A stretch of 64,000 nucleotides of DNA from Ophiura sarsii (lineage: Eukaryota > Echinodermata > Ophiuroidea > Amphilepidida > Ophiuridae), in contig CM069441.1 in NCBI GenBank assembly GCA_035610835.1, positions 86,377,574 to 86,441,573 of the forward strand, in the 5' to 3' direction. Shown here one piece after another: positions 21,281 through 33,002 of the stretch (within the stretch, counting starts at the first letter, position 1; each line of letters begins with the position of its first letter). A model generated the notes under the pieces. The model was not told the origin of the DNA and did no database searches. It saw only the letters and a list, made by a program, of their open reading frames with translations. The position numbers and the translations under genes are program-made.

Positions 21281-21590
21281 ACATCCTTAGCCATGAGTAG
21301 GCTTTTCAACTGAAAAATCCTTAGACATGGGTCCTGTTATTGACACTAGCCCTTAGCAATGGGTCAGATTTGAGCACATCGTTGACGACGTTTTTCCCGG
21401 GCGTTTTTTCAATATCAACCTGAATTCAATTCTATAAATTCAACACCAGAATCGTGGAATTTAACCCATTTGAAATGTTGTGTTTAAAATCTCGGGTTAG
21501 AAACACTTAGACATGGGTCTACATTTGAAGAAAAATCCTTAGACATGGGTACCCTTTCCGGCAAAATTACCCTTGGAAGGGGGTATGGGT
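21281..21590 (+). repeat. Dispersed CCTTAGACATGGGT motif array
   Basis: Five to six copies of (AAAAAT)CCTTAGACATGGGT with substitutions occur at uneven spacing between a poly-G tract (21210-21221) and an AAGGGGGTATGGG end, probably the subterminal region of one element. Confidence 0.65.
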
Positions 21591-21819
21591 TTTGAGGCTG
21601 GAGCTGCACACCCCCGTCCAAAATAAAATTTAAAAACCCAGATGTCAGTGCAGTAATCACAAAATAGTACATAGGAAATACACCAAGCCCACAGTTGCAA
21701 AATAATTGCAAATCTATGTAATCTATAAAGGTAGGATCATCGTTAAAATAAAGTTAATACAGTATGTACACATAGCCAATCTGGATACAACATACAGCAC
21801 TCAATATTACGGTATCGAT

Positions 21820-21925
21820 ATGTGCCCCCGAGGCACTTTTTTGCGGCCAAAAAGCGAGGGGAAAAAGAGGCTCGACCCCCGTACCTTACCATACCACTGG
21901 GCCACGGGGTCAACTATTCTTGGCT
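21820..21925 (-). repeat. tRNA-derived SINE, unit 1
   Basis: Minus strand: CCCGTGGCCCAGTGGTATGG (A-box) and GGTACGGGGGTCGAGCCTC (B-box-like), followed by a CGCTTTTTGG tail block also present in the neighbour at 22010-22140. Confidence 0.6.
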
Positions 21926-22009
21926 CAGTATACTTCGCCAAGTTATAGCCTGGGGCCGTTATTTTATTTTTAAATGCCGCGCATGCCGTAGTACATGTAA
22001 ATTTGGAAC

Positions 22010-22140
22010 CCCAGAGGCACATTTTCCAAAGAGTATTTTTTCACGACCAAAAAGCGAAGGTAGAATGGAGGCCCTGGGCTTCCAACCCCGGACCTGTGGG
22101 TTCAGAGGCAAATTACTTAACCACTGTGCCACAGGGGCAG
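22010..22140 (-). repeat. tRNA-derived SINE, unit 2
   Basis: Minus strand: CCTGTGGCACAGTGGTTAAG (A-box), GCCTCTGAACCCACAGG (anticodon-arm region) and TCCGGGGTTGGAAGCC (B box). Shares the CGCTTTTTGG tail with unit 1, so the two are a tandem pair of one family with different heads. Confidence 0.65.
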
Positions 22141-22340
22141 TGTTTTCACTCACCCTATACTAAGGGTGAAATACCCTTCACTTTTGACTCTCACCCTTCA
22201 AAATTTTACTCAAGAGTGAAACTTTTTGAAAATGTCATTGTTTTACTGCGCGAGCACATGTTCTGGCCATCATTTTGGTTTTTCACCCTCGAGAAATAAA
22301 CCCAGTGAAATTGCTGAGGTGGTCAACCTAGTCGACTGTG

Positions 22341-23752
22341 TATACCCATGATAAAATAAAAAGGTACCGGGTTAGTATCCGATACCACTTGGATACTTTT
22401 TTTGGAAGTATCCACAAGTATCCGCAAGCGGACGCCTTTTTGGGCTATATCCCACTAGCGGATACTTTTATGGATTATAACCCGATGATGTACCGCTGGA
22501 TTATAATCTAAACTTAGTCTCAAATATCATAATCTAAAAGGTATCCACAGATCACATTACTGACACTAGGTCAGAGGTCACAATTTCAAAAAATGTAAAA
22601 TGGCAGTTGGATACATGAACATAATTTTAGCTGGCAAAAGAATCAAAGGATGATGATGTTTTACCATGTTTATGACAATAAAGAAGTTTGGATATGCCTG
22701 TGGATGACATACATATACATGTATGCACTGCTGTACTACAGGTAAATTACTAAGTTATTTTTTATTTGCATCTAGCCTGTAGAAGCTTAAATGGTATCAT
22801 GTAGATCCTATAAGCTTATGTTTTGCCTATAATACACTATAGTAAGTAAGATGGAGTATATTATTAGTATAGGCTATACCTAAATTAACTTTGGTAAGGG
22901 AACCGTAACAGCGTGGGATATGTTTAGCAATCTATGTGACAAGAACAGAAATTGCTTAATTATTTGAAATGCATTGAGCAGTTTGAAATGTATAGTTTGT
23001 TGCCAACACCAGTTTGGCTGCAAAACAAAAAAAATGGCTACTTTTTGTGATGGGCCATGGTCTAAAGGCCTCAGTTGCACCTCAGTTGGTGAAATTTTCA
23101 GTTGGCAACACGAGCAAATTAATAATATAGTACTCCTGATATCAGTATATCAGTGCAATTTGGATACTGGGACAAAGCTGTTATAGGTATATAAGGCTTG
23201 GTCTATATAATATGTCTACTAGAATTATATGATATGCTATGTGTGTATACCAAAATGTGCATGATCATGCGTCGCAACTATTGAGGGCTATAAAAGTATC
23301 CGCTAAAAAGCAGATGATAACCGGATACTATCCCACAAAAAAGGATCCATAAAAGTATCCGCAAAAGCCACCCGGTTATAATCCGATGGCATTTTCACAT
23401 GCAAATTAGGTATCCATAAAAGTATCCACAGAAAGCGGACTGGTATCCGATTATGATCCATAAAAGTATCCACAGAAAGCGGACTAGTATCCGATTATGA
23501 TCCATAAAAGTATCCACAGAAAGCGGACTAGTATCCGGTTATAATCCACAAAACGATCTACTGAATTTTCAAAACCCACCGGGTTATAACCGGATACCGA
23601 ACTAATTTGCATATATATAACCCACCGGGTTATAACCGGATACCAAATTAATGTGCATGTGAAAATGGTATCCGATTATGATCCGCTGGTTTTTGCGGAT
23701 TATTACCGGATTATGATCCGATACCATGCTATATTTTCCTATGGGTATACAC
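22341..23752. mobile_element. ~1.4-kb element built on GTATCCG/CGGATAC motifs
   Basis: Ends GTATACCCAT and ATGGGTATAC are inverted. The subterminal regions (22370-22500 and 23290-23735) are packed with GTATCCG, CGGATAC and GGTTATAATCC words in both orientations, including three tandem ~44-bp units at 23402-23545 (TCCATAAAAGTATCCACAG, AAAGCGGACT). The middle is plain AT-rich sequence without an ORF. Dense subterminal motifs suggest transposase binding sites. Confidence 0.7.
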
Positions 23753-23789
23753 CGTGTGTAATGTCACCATGGTCACTGTCTACAATCGA

Positions 23790-23890
23790 ACAATCTCGGA
23801 TGGGAGCGGTTTTTGGCATGGCAAAGTATCAGATAATACCCTTTGATACTTTGCCATGCCAAAAACTGCTCCCATCCGAGAACCGCCCCA
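23790..23890. mobile_element. Hairpin MITE related to 52802-53012
   Basis: TCTCGGATGGGAGCGGTTTT ... GGCATGGCAAAGTATCA pairs with its complement across a short loop at about 23836. The family shares GTATCA, CCATCCGA and AATCGAACAA words with the element in copy 2 of the 3.1-kb repeat. Confidence 0.75.
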
Positions 23891-23943
23891 TACACGTTCT
23901 ATTGACATTGGTTCTCCCAGCACAACAAGGACGATGCTCTTGA

Positions 23944-24250
23944 TGCATCTTGTTTTGTTATGAAAAGAAAGTATGACCACATACATCTAACACCTTTTTT
24001 TGTAATTCTCATCAAGCTTCACTGGCTGCCTGTTGAATTTCGCATCCAATTTAAGCTGTTTTGGCTTACCATTACCTTGAAGGTACTCTACCACCATATC
24101 TTTCGTCTAGGCTTTGCACATACAAACCTTCTCGTTCGCTATGATCTTTTACGGAAAAAATGCTCACAACTCCGTGCGTCAATCTCAAGTCAGCCGATAA
24201 ACGCTCATTTAATTTTGCTGTGTCGGCTGTCTGGAATTTGACAGTCTTCA
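23944..24250 (+). mobile_element. LINE ORF2 fragment
   Basis: The plus strand reads LTPFFVILIKLHWLPVEFRI, then QFKLFWLTI, the segment of CR1/L2-type ORF2 just after the reverse transcriptase domain (typical 'LHWLPvxxRIxFK'). A later piece, FAVSAVWN, is in another frame, so the copy is frameshifted. Confidence 0.75.
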
Positions 24251-24471
24251 CAACCATGGCCTGAAAAAATGTGGTTTTTTCCGGCAAGCGATTCCAAATT
24301 TCCCTCCAAAATGGAATGCATTTCTTAATGAAAAACATTTCCCTCCAAATGCCAAAATTTCCCTCCAAATGCTCAAATTTCCCTGCAAGGAGCTTTCCGT
24401 ATTGCCTACTTTTTCAGCCTGTGTAATCACAACATCCCAAAACACTCTAAGTTCAAAAGCCAAAATGGCGG

Positions 24472-24514
24472 AAGAAATGAGTTTTAAATGGCAATTAAAA
24501 CTCATTTCTTCGCC
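24472..24514. repeat. 43-bp hairpin
   Basis: GAAGAAATGAGTTTTAA and its exact complement separated by nine bases. Confidence 0.85.
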
Positions 24515-24850
24515 AAATACTTCCACAAAATTCTTATCATAACTTTATATAACAAAGTAATTTATCTCAGAGATGTGAGAAATTCAGAAAATATCCATTA
24601 ATTGTAAAAATACATTAACATTTTAACTTTGCTGCACAAAGCTTTGTATTTTTCTTTAGATATATTTCACAATTCCAAAATAGAATTTGATCAACAAACA
24701 CTTCAAGTAGAATTATTGTGATACCAACCCCTTCTCGAGGCCCCTTAATAATAACCCTAACACTGCCATATACCACGATATACCACGACTGGGCACGTTG
24801 ATACCACCCGGCGTGGAAGTTTTTCGCTGAAAAATGGACCCACTCCATAC

Positions 24851-24878
24851 AGTCTGGGCAATACACTGCCCAGACTGT
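24851..24878. repeat. Perfect 11-bp stem hairpin
   Basis: CAGTCTGGGCA, six-base loop, TGCCCAGACTG, directly before a tRNA-derived SINE. Confidence 0.8.
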
Positions 24879-24886
24879 GCTCGGAA

Positions 24887-24950
24887 GCCGTGGTGTAGCG
24901 GGGGATTGGAAGCTCCACGTGCTGGAGGTCCCTGGATCAAATCCCGGGGG
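24887..24950 (+). repeat. tRNA-derived SINE
   Basis: GCCGTGGTGTAGCGGGGG (A-box), CTCCACGTGCTGGAG (anticodon-arm hairpin) and CCTGGATCAAATCCCGG (B-box/T-arm). The 3' side runs into a poly-G tract. Confidence 0.6.
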
Positions 24951-24960
24951 GGGGGGGGGA

Positions 24961-25650
24961 TATTTTGGTCGATTTTCCACATTGAAGAAAAAATTCTGAA
25001 AAAAGTGGGGGGTAGAGTTAGGGTTAATATAAAACACTCGCTAAACGATTTTCCACGTTAAAGAAAAAATTCTGAAAAAAGTGGGAGGGGGTAGAGTTAG
25101 GGTTAATATAAAACACTCGCTAAAAGTAAAATGTTTGGACACAAAACTCACAAAAAAATCATGTGTAAATTTTGCAAAACTCATGATGTACATCGCTGTC
25201 GATTTTCCACGTTGAAGAAAAAATTCTGAAAAAGGTGGGGGTAGAGTTAGGGTTAATATAAAACACTCGCTAAACGATTTTCCACGTTGAAGAAAATATT
25301 CTGAAAAAAGTGGGAGGGGTAGAGTTAGGGTTAATATAAAACACTCGCTAAAAGTAAAATGTTTGGACACAAAACTCACAAAAAAATCATGTGTAAATTT
25401 TGCAAAACTCATGATGTACATCGCTGTCGATTTTCCACGTTGAAGAAAAAATTCTGAAAAAGGTGGGGGGTAGAGTTAGGGTTAATATAAAACACTCGCT
25501 AAACGATTTTCCACGTTGAAGAAAATATTCTGAAAAAAGTGGGGGGGTAGAGTTAGGGTTAATATAAAACACTCGCTAAAATGTTTGGACACAAAACTCA
25601 CAAAAAAATCATGTGTTAATTTTGCAAAACTCATGATGTACATCGCTGTA
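24961..25650. repeat. 229-bp higher-order tandem repeat, three copies
   Basis: A short (~80-bp) and a long (~150-bp) variant of one unit alternate three times. Starts (CGATTTTCCAC) at about 24962, 25046, 25199, 25276, 25428 and 25504. Each unit carries GTAGAGTTAGGGTTAATATA. The long unit adds ATGTTTGGACACAAAACTCA and a GTACATCGCTGT end. Minus-strand frames (SECFILTLTLPPP) are by-products of the periodicity. Confidence 0.9.
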
Positions 25651-26257
25651 ATTACATGCTGCATTATATTTATCAAGTCCTTTCGGGTTGATTGTTTTCT
25701 GTAAAGGCTTATAAATATATTTTTACAAAACATTAATAGTGTTCATATTACAGATTATTTTGATAACAAATTCAAAGGTATTATAATTGTGGACAACTTT
25801 TGTTTTTGTTGACAATACCACTTTCCCTCTGTCGTTTATTCTAGTCAGCCAGAAATTGTGTTTGAAATGAGAGTGGGGTCAAGAAAAGTGGGGTTTTTTT
25901 GGCAAATTTGAATCATGTTTTTAGTTTTTAAAAATACATTTATCATGTCCTTTGGTATGCATTTGAGGTCAACATGTCCATTCCCACTGATAAAATCACG
26001 ATTCACTTGTTCATTTCTTAAATAGTGACTTTTCCCTACAAAATTCCAAGGTTTTTAAACCTTCCTTATACTTAACCATCTATTGTTTCTTCATTATGCA
26101 TTATATGGAAACAATTAGAATTAAAAATGTTCAGAGAGGGTTTGATTTATTGGCAATTTACTTTGCTTTCATTCTCCATTTCCATGATTTTAGAGAAGGG
26201 AAGTTGCAGTGGATTACTGGGAAACGGTCATCTTGCTGATGCACCAATGTACATATG

Positions 26258-26573
26258 CAGGCCCGTAAGACACTTTTTTCAAAGGGGGGGGGGGGCGTTT
26301 TCCAAAAAAAAATCACCGGAAGTGATAGAGCTATTTTTTTTTCGTCGGAGACACGTTAATTTTCTAATTTTTCTGTTCCATTATGGTGTCATAGTTTACC
26401 TTTCTTGTTGGTCGACGCACAGAAATACCGGAAGTAGCTTTTGGAGATATTTTTGAGGGGGATTTTTTTGGGGGAGGGGGGATTTTCTCTGTTTTTGGTC
26501 ACATTTTCCGGGGAAGATTTTCAAAGGGGACCGTCCCCCCCCCCCCCCCCCCCCCCCCCATCTGACGGGTCTG
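26258..26573. mobile_element. 316-bp TIR element (CAGGCCCGTAAG ends)
   Basis: CAGGCCCGTAAG ... CTGACGGGTCTG with poly-G and poly-C subtermini and an ACCGGAAG word, as in the element at 5832-6312. Target duplication not clear. Confidence 0.7.
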
Positions 26574-27053
26574 ACATGATAACTTCAGTGAAGATATGCC
26601 AACCAACAGTAAGTAAATACCATAGAATGGGCATACTTCAATTTGACCCACTGTTTTACATTTTTAGTTTTATTTGTGGCATGGAAGATGCTTTTTGTTG
26701 GGTAAACAAGACTATTTCCACCTGATTTAAAAAAAAAAGTATTTATATAGACAGTCCACTCCCCACTCCCCCTAATCACATGCGATGCAAAAAACTCGTT
26801 CAAACCTACTTGGATGATACTCAATATTTCAACCTGTGTGTGTGTATCATTATGGTTTCTTACAGTTCATTGAAGTTTTTCAAAAACAACAAACATACTT
26901 CTATGAAAACTTTACAGATTAGAAGAATGTAATAAACACCAAATATAAACACATTTTAAAACTAGGTAGATAAACATTGTACACTGCAAATCGTTTAATC
27001 TATGGTGAGATTGCATGTTTTGACTTCGTAATCTTATGCATTAAACCATTGCT

Positions 27054-27199
27054 ATGACGTCAGTCTATTCAATTATCTGAAGATTATTTTTTACGAATGT
27101 ACACTTTTCTGCACGAATCTACAGTTAACAGTAGATTCGTGCACAAAAGTGTACATTCGTAAAAACATAATCTACAGTTTATCAAATAGACTAGTCATG
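27054..27199. mobile_element. ~145-bp near-perfect palindromic MITE
   Basis: Inner arms TTACGAATGTACACTTTTCT/GCACGAATCTAC pair almost perfectly around TTAAC at 27125-27129; outer arms (GACTAGTCTATT-like) are weaker. As RNA it would fold into a 60-bp hairpin. Confidence 0.85.
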
Positions 27200-27354
27200 T
27201 AAATTTGCAGTTAATTACATAGCAAAAACAACACTATCACTCTATTTTACTTTTTCCTATAGCAAATGTTTCATTCACACATTTTATTTTTATAACAATA
27301 GATATAAGCATAAATCTGTTACATTTGTTACCAAAAAATAAACATAAAATTATA

Positions 27355-27981
27355 CAGCGTGTCCCAAAAAACTAGGTTCAAAAGTTTGCAAGCTTATAAC
27401 GAAATAAGTAGGAAACATGGATAGTTTATATTTAAGAATATCCAAAAATATACCTGACCTTAATAATAGGTAAATTCGGAGACCAATCCAATGTAAACTT
27501 TTTGAAATACTTTTGAATAGAGCGTGTCAGAACCCATTTCTCTCGATTTAAGGAATAAACCATCCGGGCGATGCATGAAACTGTGCGCTGTGTGCAGTAT
27601 TCCCGGCATGTGGTTTATTCTCCGCAAGAACTTAACAATAACTCGGACTATAACAAAGAACATTTTGTTTTAATGTTTACATAAATAATGAACTTGTATT
27701 ATTGCAATATAATTTTGTTTACTGCCTAAGTCTATGTATAGAATGAATGTAAAGGCAAAACTTTGATAAAGTCACAACAATGAACAATTGCAACACACAT
27801 CGGGATGTTCCTTGTTAAGTGGGACAAATGGGTTTTGACCGCGCTCTACTAAAAATGTTGTATTTCAAAAAGTTTATATTGGATTAATCACAGAGCTTAA
27901 CTAATTAAGGTCAGGTATATTTTAATTGATCTCTCTAAATATGAACTATCCATGTTTAACCCAGTTTATTGGGACACGCTG
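27355..27981. mobile_element. 627-bp mariner-like MITE
   Basis: TA CAGCGTGTCCCAAAAAACT ... AGTTTATTGGGACACGCTG TA. Inner inverted blocks (CTGACCTTAAT/ATTAAGGTCAG, TATAAACTTTTTGAAATAC-like) make the arms over 150 bp. No transposase. Confidence 0.85.
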
Positions 27982-28381
27982 TACAGCCAATCATATAGCC
28001 ATTAAAATCATATTTTATGATGACTATTATTAGGTATAGCACACTAAAATTCAAATATATTGGAATTCCACAAAACAGGTGTCATTTTAAAGATCATAAC
28101 AGGCCAAAAATGGTTACTAAGGGCCCAAAATAGCGACTCTTTTAGCCCTAATTTACATGTAATCCAATGGGCGGTTTATTTAGTGCTGTGCCCCCTTATG
28201 TTTGATAAGCATGACTGATATTCATGTAACGTCATTTTATCAAAATGCTTCTATTCGTCGAATGGAATCTTTCACCCCGTGAAATATAGATTGATATATT
28301 GATTTTTTTTGTATAATAATACAACATGATTTCTATTCATCACCAGATGGAGATGGGTCACGCCCATAACCTTCGTTTTAA

Positions 28382-28616
28382 CACTTTCCACTCGGCTAGT
28401 AGTCCTGTTATAATTATGCAAAACAGATTTTTCAGAAACCTTTCCCAACTTTCAAAGTCTTTTCTCAAGAATTACTGAACCAATAATACGCATGTTTGTA
28501 CTTAATTTAATGCATTTCTCATGGTGATTCCAAATATATTGATGAAGTACAATAATGTTGACATTTTTTGTGAAATTCTGGAAAATCGTCTGCAAACGCC
28601 TACCGCGTAGAAAGTG
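28382..28616. mobile_element. TTAA-CACTTTCC MITE, complete
   Basis: TTAA CACTTTCCACTCGGC ... CGCGTAGAAAGTG TTAA. Same interior as 39663-39901. Confidence 0.85.
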
Positions 28617-28882
28617 TTAAGCAAGGACGGATTATATTACAGGCATTTTTTATTTACATTTAGGCCCCTCCCTCAACAAATGGTTTGCTTGCCTTCGTAA
28701 TCATCTCGACTGTGTCAAAAACACAATTGACATTCACATTGTTAATGAACATATCTCAATCCATGTCAGAAAATTATTGTCAGTCATCAACATAAATGGC
28801 CGCCCACTCTTTGATGGCTTGCTACACCCCTGCTATATAGGTTACCCTTGAGGTGTGACACCGGTTGAATGCTTCGCCTTAA

Positions 28883-29236
28883 AGACCCAGGCATCTACTC
28901 ATTCCACCAGTGGCTTGATTCAGCCAATCTGCCAATCTGACACATTTGAGCAACAGAGGGCGCTGCAATACCAAATGTTTTAAATGCCTTTTACTCTTGA
29001 TAGCCATATTCAATAGACTCCAATTCCTTTTCAAGAAAATGGTAAACTGTATTTTCAAATATTGTTCGTATAAATCAGCTGATATAACATAGATAAACGA
29101 TTTGAAACGTAAAATTGTAATTTTGATGATGCCCCTTTTTCTTAATTTAACACCATCGATTGTATATGTTGTACAACGTATGTATCAAGATTCACAGTCA
29201 GTTTAACCAACATAGTACATGTAGATGCCTGGGTCT
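28883..29236. mobile_element. 354-bp TTAA MITE, AGACCCAGGCATCTAC termini
   Basis: TTAA AGACCCAGGCATCTAC ... GTAGATGCCTGGGTCT TTAA, perfect 16-bp inverted ends. No ORF. Confidence 0.85.
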
Positions 29237-29240
29237 TTAA

Positions 29241-31400
29241 CTAGGCTTTGTATGAGATTTAACCCCTGGACTTTTGTTTTTGAAAACCATAGTAACGCAC
29301 ACTAATGTTGAAGTTGTATTGGTGTTGATTAGTCATACAGTGCAGAACATTTGACTTTATTTTGTTCTGGTTCCAGTTGGGCTTCTTTTATAATATATAG
29401 GACGGCCCGTCACCGTAGGACGAAATTTCGGAACAATTCAAACACAGCAACTCGCATCGAAATTGGTAATCAATAACGACACGTTACAGGAAATTGTGAA
29501 ATGAGGTTGTAAGTCCGTGTCGACTTGATCGTTAGTATCGTTTACTCCCTCGGAGATTAAATCTACTATTATTCATGAATATTATGTTTAGTTATGGAGC
29601 CATAGAGGTCAAATGAATAAAATCATTTAACGATCATACTCTGCAATTTGTAAATTAATACTAAGGAAACTGTAACACCAAAACACATAATTATACGGTT
29701 CAGATATGTTGATGTCATTAAATAATGCTTTTTATAAACACTTGCGGCGTACCCTCACTGTGCTCGGGTCCCTGCTAGATGGTTATGCCATTCCATATTA
29801 CCTACTCTGAAATCACATCAACCCCTTACACACATAGATTAGAAGAATAAATTGTGACCCCTGCCCTCTATCGCCCTTAAAATGTTATTGGAAGTCTCCA
29901 ACATATTGGATTGACACCAAGGTTATATAACCACTTGCCAACAACATAGCAACTGTATTCACCAAAGGTTCACCTCTATGTTAATGAGTTACGGAGTTAA
30001 TGAATCATGGAGGTATTGATTCTGTAAGATTGTGTAAATGCTATTGTAAATATCAACCAATCGATATGACAATTGGACCCTTGCACGTGCTATTAAATGT
30101 TGCTGCTTAGCAGACTAAATATGCGCGCCAAATACAAATAAAAATGGGGCATAGGAACGTCCATGCCCTATAGTTTACCGTGAGACTGTACATAGCTGTA
30201 CGTAGCTGTACATCAACCTACCTTTTCACGCCTAAGGTCAACTCAAAAGGTATACCTTGGTGCACATATTTAACACATTGTTAGGCTGGTAAATACCACA
30301 GATTTGATATAAATGAAAAACTTAAAGCACATTTTATCAGCTACCACAACTAATTCTGTAATTAAAACTACTCTCTTTGAGAAATTTAGCCTGAAAGTAC
30401 GAAGTTTCACTTATTTAGCATGTCATCGCTGTTCTCCTGCTCACTGTCTTTCATTGCAAATCTATGTGTATCCACAAATTACGCCAGCCGGTAGCCTGTA
30501 TCCCACTCTTCAAAGAATTGTGTACTTTTATGGATGAAGTATACTTTATTCATTCATAAAAATGCCACCAAAAAAATGTAAGTTCCCTATAGCGTTACAC
30601 TCACAGTCCCAGATGTGGCCCTCATCGGCTATTATTACCGCTAATATTTACCGCTTCTCTACCAAAGAGGGCAGTACGTATTAATATAGTAATATAATTA
30701 ACCTGTAATGCATGTGTACAACCCCTCCCCACTACACACATACACACCAGGTTGATTGATAACCGTAACCCTCCTAAACCATTAACCGTGGCTACTTTAT
30801 TAACCCCTACCTCTCAAACCGCATTACTTATTATTATCATGTACATGTATAATACTTGACTTCAATATTCATCTTGGGGGTAAAGGAAAGGCTTTTCGAC
30901 TTCTGGTAGATAATGTATTTTACCAACGTCGCAATTCTGACATCGGAGGAGGGTCTTTCGGTATTATTTGACGCAAGTACCTAAGGTACTTACGACCTCC
31001 TTAAAAGGAGGTCTTTGCTTGGCGGTAGCTTATATTTCCGTAGCCGAGTAATTGTCTAAAATTATCACTTTAGTCAAATTGAATTATCAATTTTAACTAA
31101 AGTGCTCAACAAAAGAAAGTCATACATTTTGTTAAGATCCTTTAAAGTTAAAGTCACTTTCGATTAATTTTTACCAAACAGGCTGGATAGACATTTGGCT
31201 GAATCTTTTTGGCACATTTTGATACTAAACATAACACCTAACAACAAAGATAAACCATGACTAGCACCATTTATAGAAAATTAGTCACTTTTCAAAAGTC
31301 ACATTCTAAATACACTACGCGGGAAAACAACCACCAACCACCAATTGTTAAAAAGCGCATAAACCTAATGGTGAGGCTCCATTCCACACCCACACCCATT
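29241..31400. other. Intergenic, no gene seen
   Basis: AT-rich and without recognisable frames. Two small hairpins lie at 30972-30992 (AAGTACCTAAGGTACTT) and 30993-31014 (GACCTCCTTAAAAGGAGGTC), and one at 31064-31110. Confidence 0.5.
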
Positions 31401-31419
31401 GATTTCATTTGGGGGGGCA

Positions 31420-31525
31420 CGCGGGGGGCAAGGGTTCCAAGTGGGGTGGGGGCTCCAGCCCCTGCCCCCCCCCCCCTCCCCCCCCCCCCCCCCCCCCCCC
31501 CCGCTGGTTACGCCACTGCGCTATT
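31420..31525. mobile_element. hAT-like terminus (GTTACGCCACTG) with long poly-C
   Basis: A C-rich run of about 38 bp (31465-31502) is followed by GCTGGTTACGCCACTG, whose reverse complement CAGTGGCGTAACCAGC is a common hAT-type end. The other end was not found. Confidence 0.5.
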
Positions 31526-31915
31526 GATATGATATGATCAACAGAAGGCTCCCTTTAGTCCACTAGTAATACAGTCATTGCTCCCTCCCGCACAGTGATC
31601 GACACGCCCCGAGTAACGAACTGACGAACTCCAACGATACTTTTGATTTTCCATCAGCGTATAAACATGTGAGGAGTGTGATGATTAATGCATTTTTAGT
31701 CATTTTAAGAACATGGTTATTAAAATAAAGAGGTTCAACATTGACAAAAATCTATTTTTGGCTCAAAATGGCATTTCGTGGCAGGTTCTCGACTACTTTT
31801 GGAGAATTTCAAATGGCCATATCACCAGAACGCATGACTCAATTTAACATGATTCTTGCACCAAATTAGATCTATTGCCAAGATGATACCCGTTTTGTTG
31901 CATTCCAATATAAAC

Positions 31916-32130
31916 TCATCACAAAAAGTATCGAGACACTTACAAATAAACCAATAATTAACAGACCGAAAGGGTATGGATTATTCGAAGTTAATTTTGT
32001 TCTGCGTATTTTGACACCTCGATTGTTGAAATACAATGTTGCGGTGCGGAGTTATTGTCATTTCAATGGTCGTCGTAGGTCCAGTTTTAAAAGTGACAAT
32101 CATTTCTATAGAAGCAGGTTTGCATTATTG
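31916..32130 (+). mobile_element. Half copy of the AACTGCTCAC foldback element
   Basis: Matches the left arm of 63034-63498 (CACAAAAAGTATCGA, GAAAGGGTATG, TTTGTTCTGCGTATTTTGAC, GTTATTGTCATTTCAATGG). The right arm is absent; a Harbinger-like element abuts. Confidence 0.8.
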
Positions 32131-32138
32131 TTTTAAGG

Positions 32139-33000
32139 GACCGTTCATTATTTATGGTGGAGGGGGGGTGGGTAAACTATAGGGGGGGGTCATGTAACTT
32201 TCATATGTTGAAATAGGGGGGGTTATGTAACTTTTTATTCTTGAACAGGGGGGTTGTGTAAATTTGTTTAAACTATAAAGATGGTAGTGATTGGAGTGAT
32301 TTTAGAGGCTATTTTGGAGTGTAAATGCCATTTTTTTCTGCGCTTCGCGCATATTTTCTTAAAACCTATTGACTTCAAAAACTTTTACTAAGAGACTACT
32401 TCTGGACAGCAAATCGACGATATGGTGGAAAAACATCTATATAATCATCAACGGTCGAGACATTAGAGCCACAGGGTGTATAATGTTACAAAATCCATGC
32501 AATTTCATGATTTAAAAATGTGATTTATTGCATGCTTTTCACCTCATCTCTGCTTTGCACCAATGCTCACAAAAGTAGAACGTTTCACTGGATTATACGT
32601 TTCTGCTCAGAATGTTCGAACTTGTTCGGGTTATAAAGACTCACAAAACCACCCAAAATGTATAAATATGAAGAAAACAATTTGAACTCGCTACGCTCGC
32701 CATTACTAATTTCACACAATAAAAAGGGCATCATAAAATGATTGGCCGTTCAAATAGGGCACAAACAAATTTTGCCAACGTATCCATGAACAAAATTCCA
32801 AAGGTAAAGACAGCCCCTTAAGTATGTGACAAGTTGATTTTTTTTCGGGGAGGGGGGGGGGTTGTGTAAAAAGCTACTGGTTAGCAGGGGGGGTCATGTA
32901 ATTTTCAGTTTCAGCTGTAGGGGGGGTTAGGTAATTTTAACATGCGAGTCTCGAATTTGTCCCCCCCCCCCCCCCTCCACCATAAATAATGAACGGTCCC
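32139..33000. mobile_element. 862-bp Harbinger-like MITE
   Basis: GGGACCGTTCATTATTTATG ... and its reverse complement, perfect for about 33 bp, flanked by TAA. Three-base TAA targets are typical of PIF/Harbinger. Inside are several AGGGGGGGTCATGTAA-like words near both ends. No transposase frame is visible. Confidence 0.85.
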
Positions 33001-33002
33001 TA

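Noticed and set aside
24615..25733. Several minus frames of 60-140 codons rich in LTLTLPPP
   Set aside because: Periodic frames of the higher-order tandem repeat.
30972..31014. Two adjacent GC-containing hairpins resembling bacterial terminators
   Set aside because: No bacterial context and no upstream gene; not the histone stem-loop motif either.
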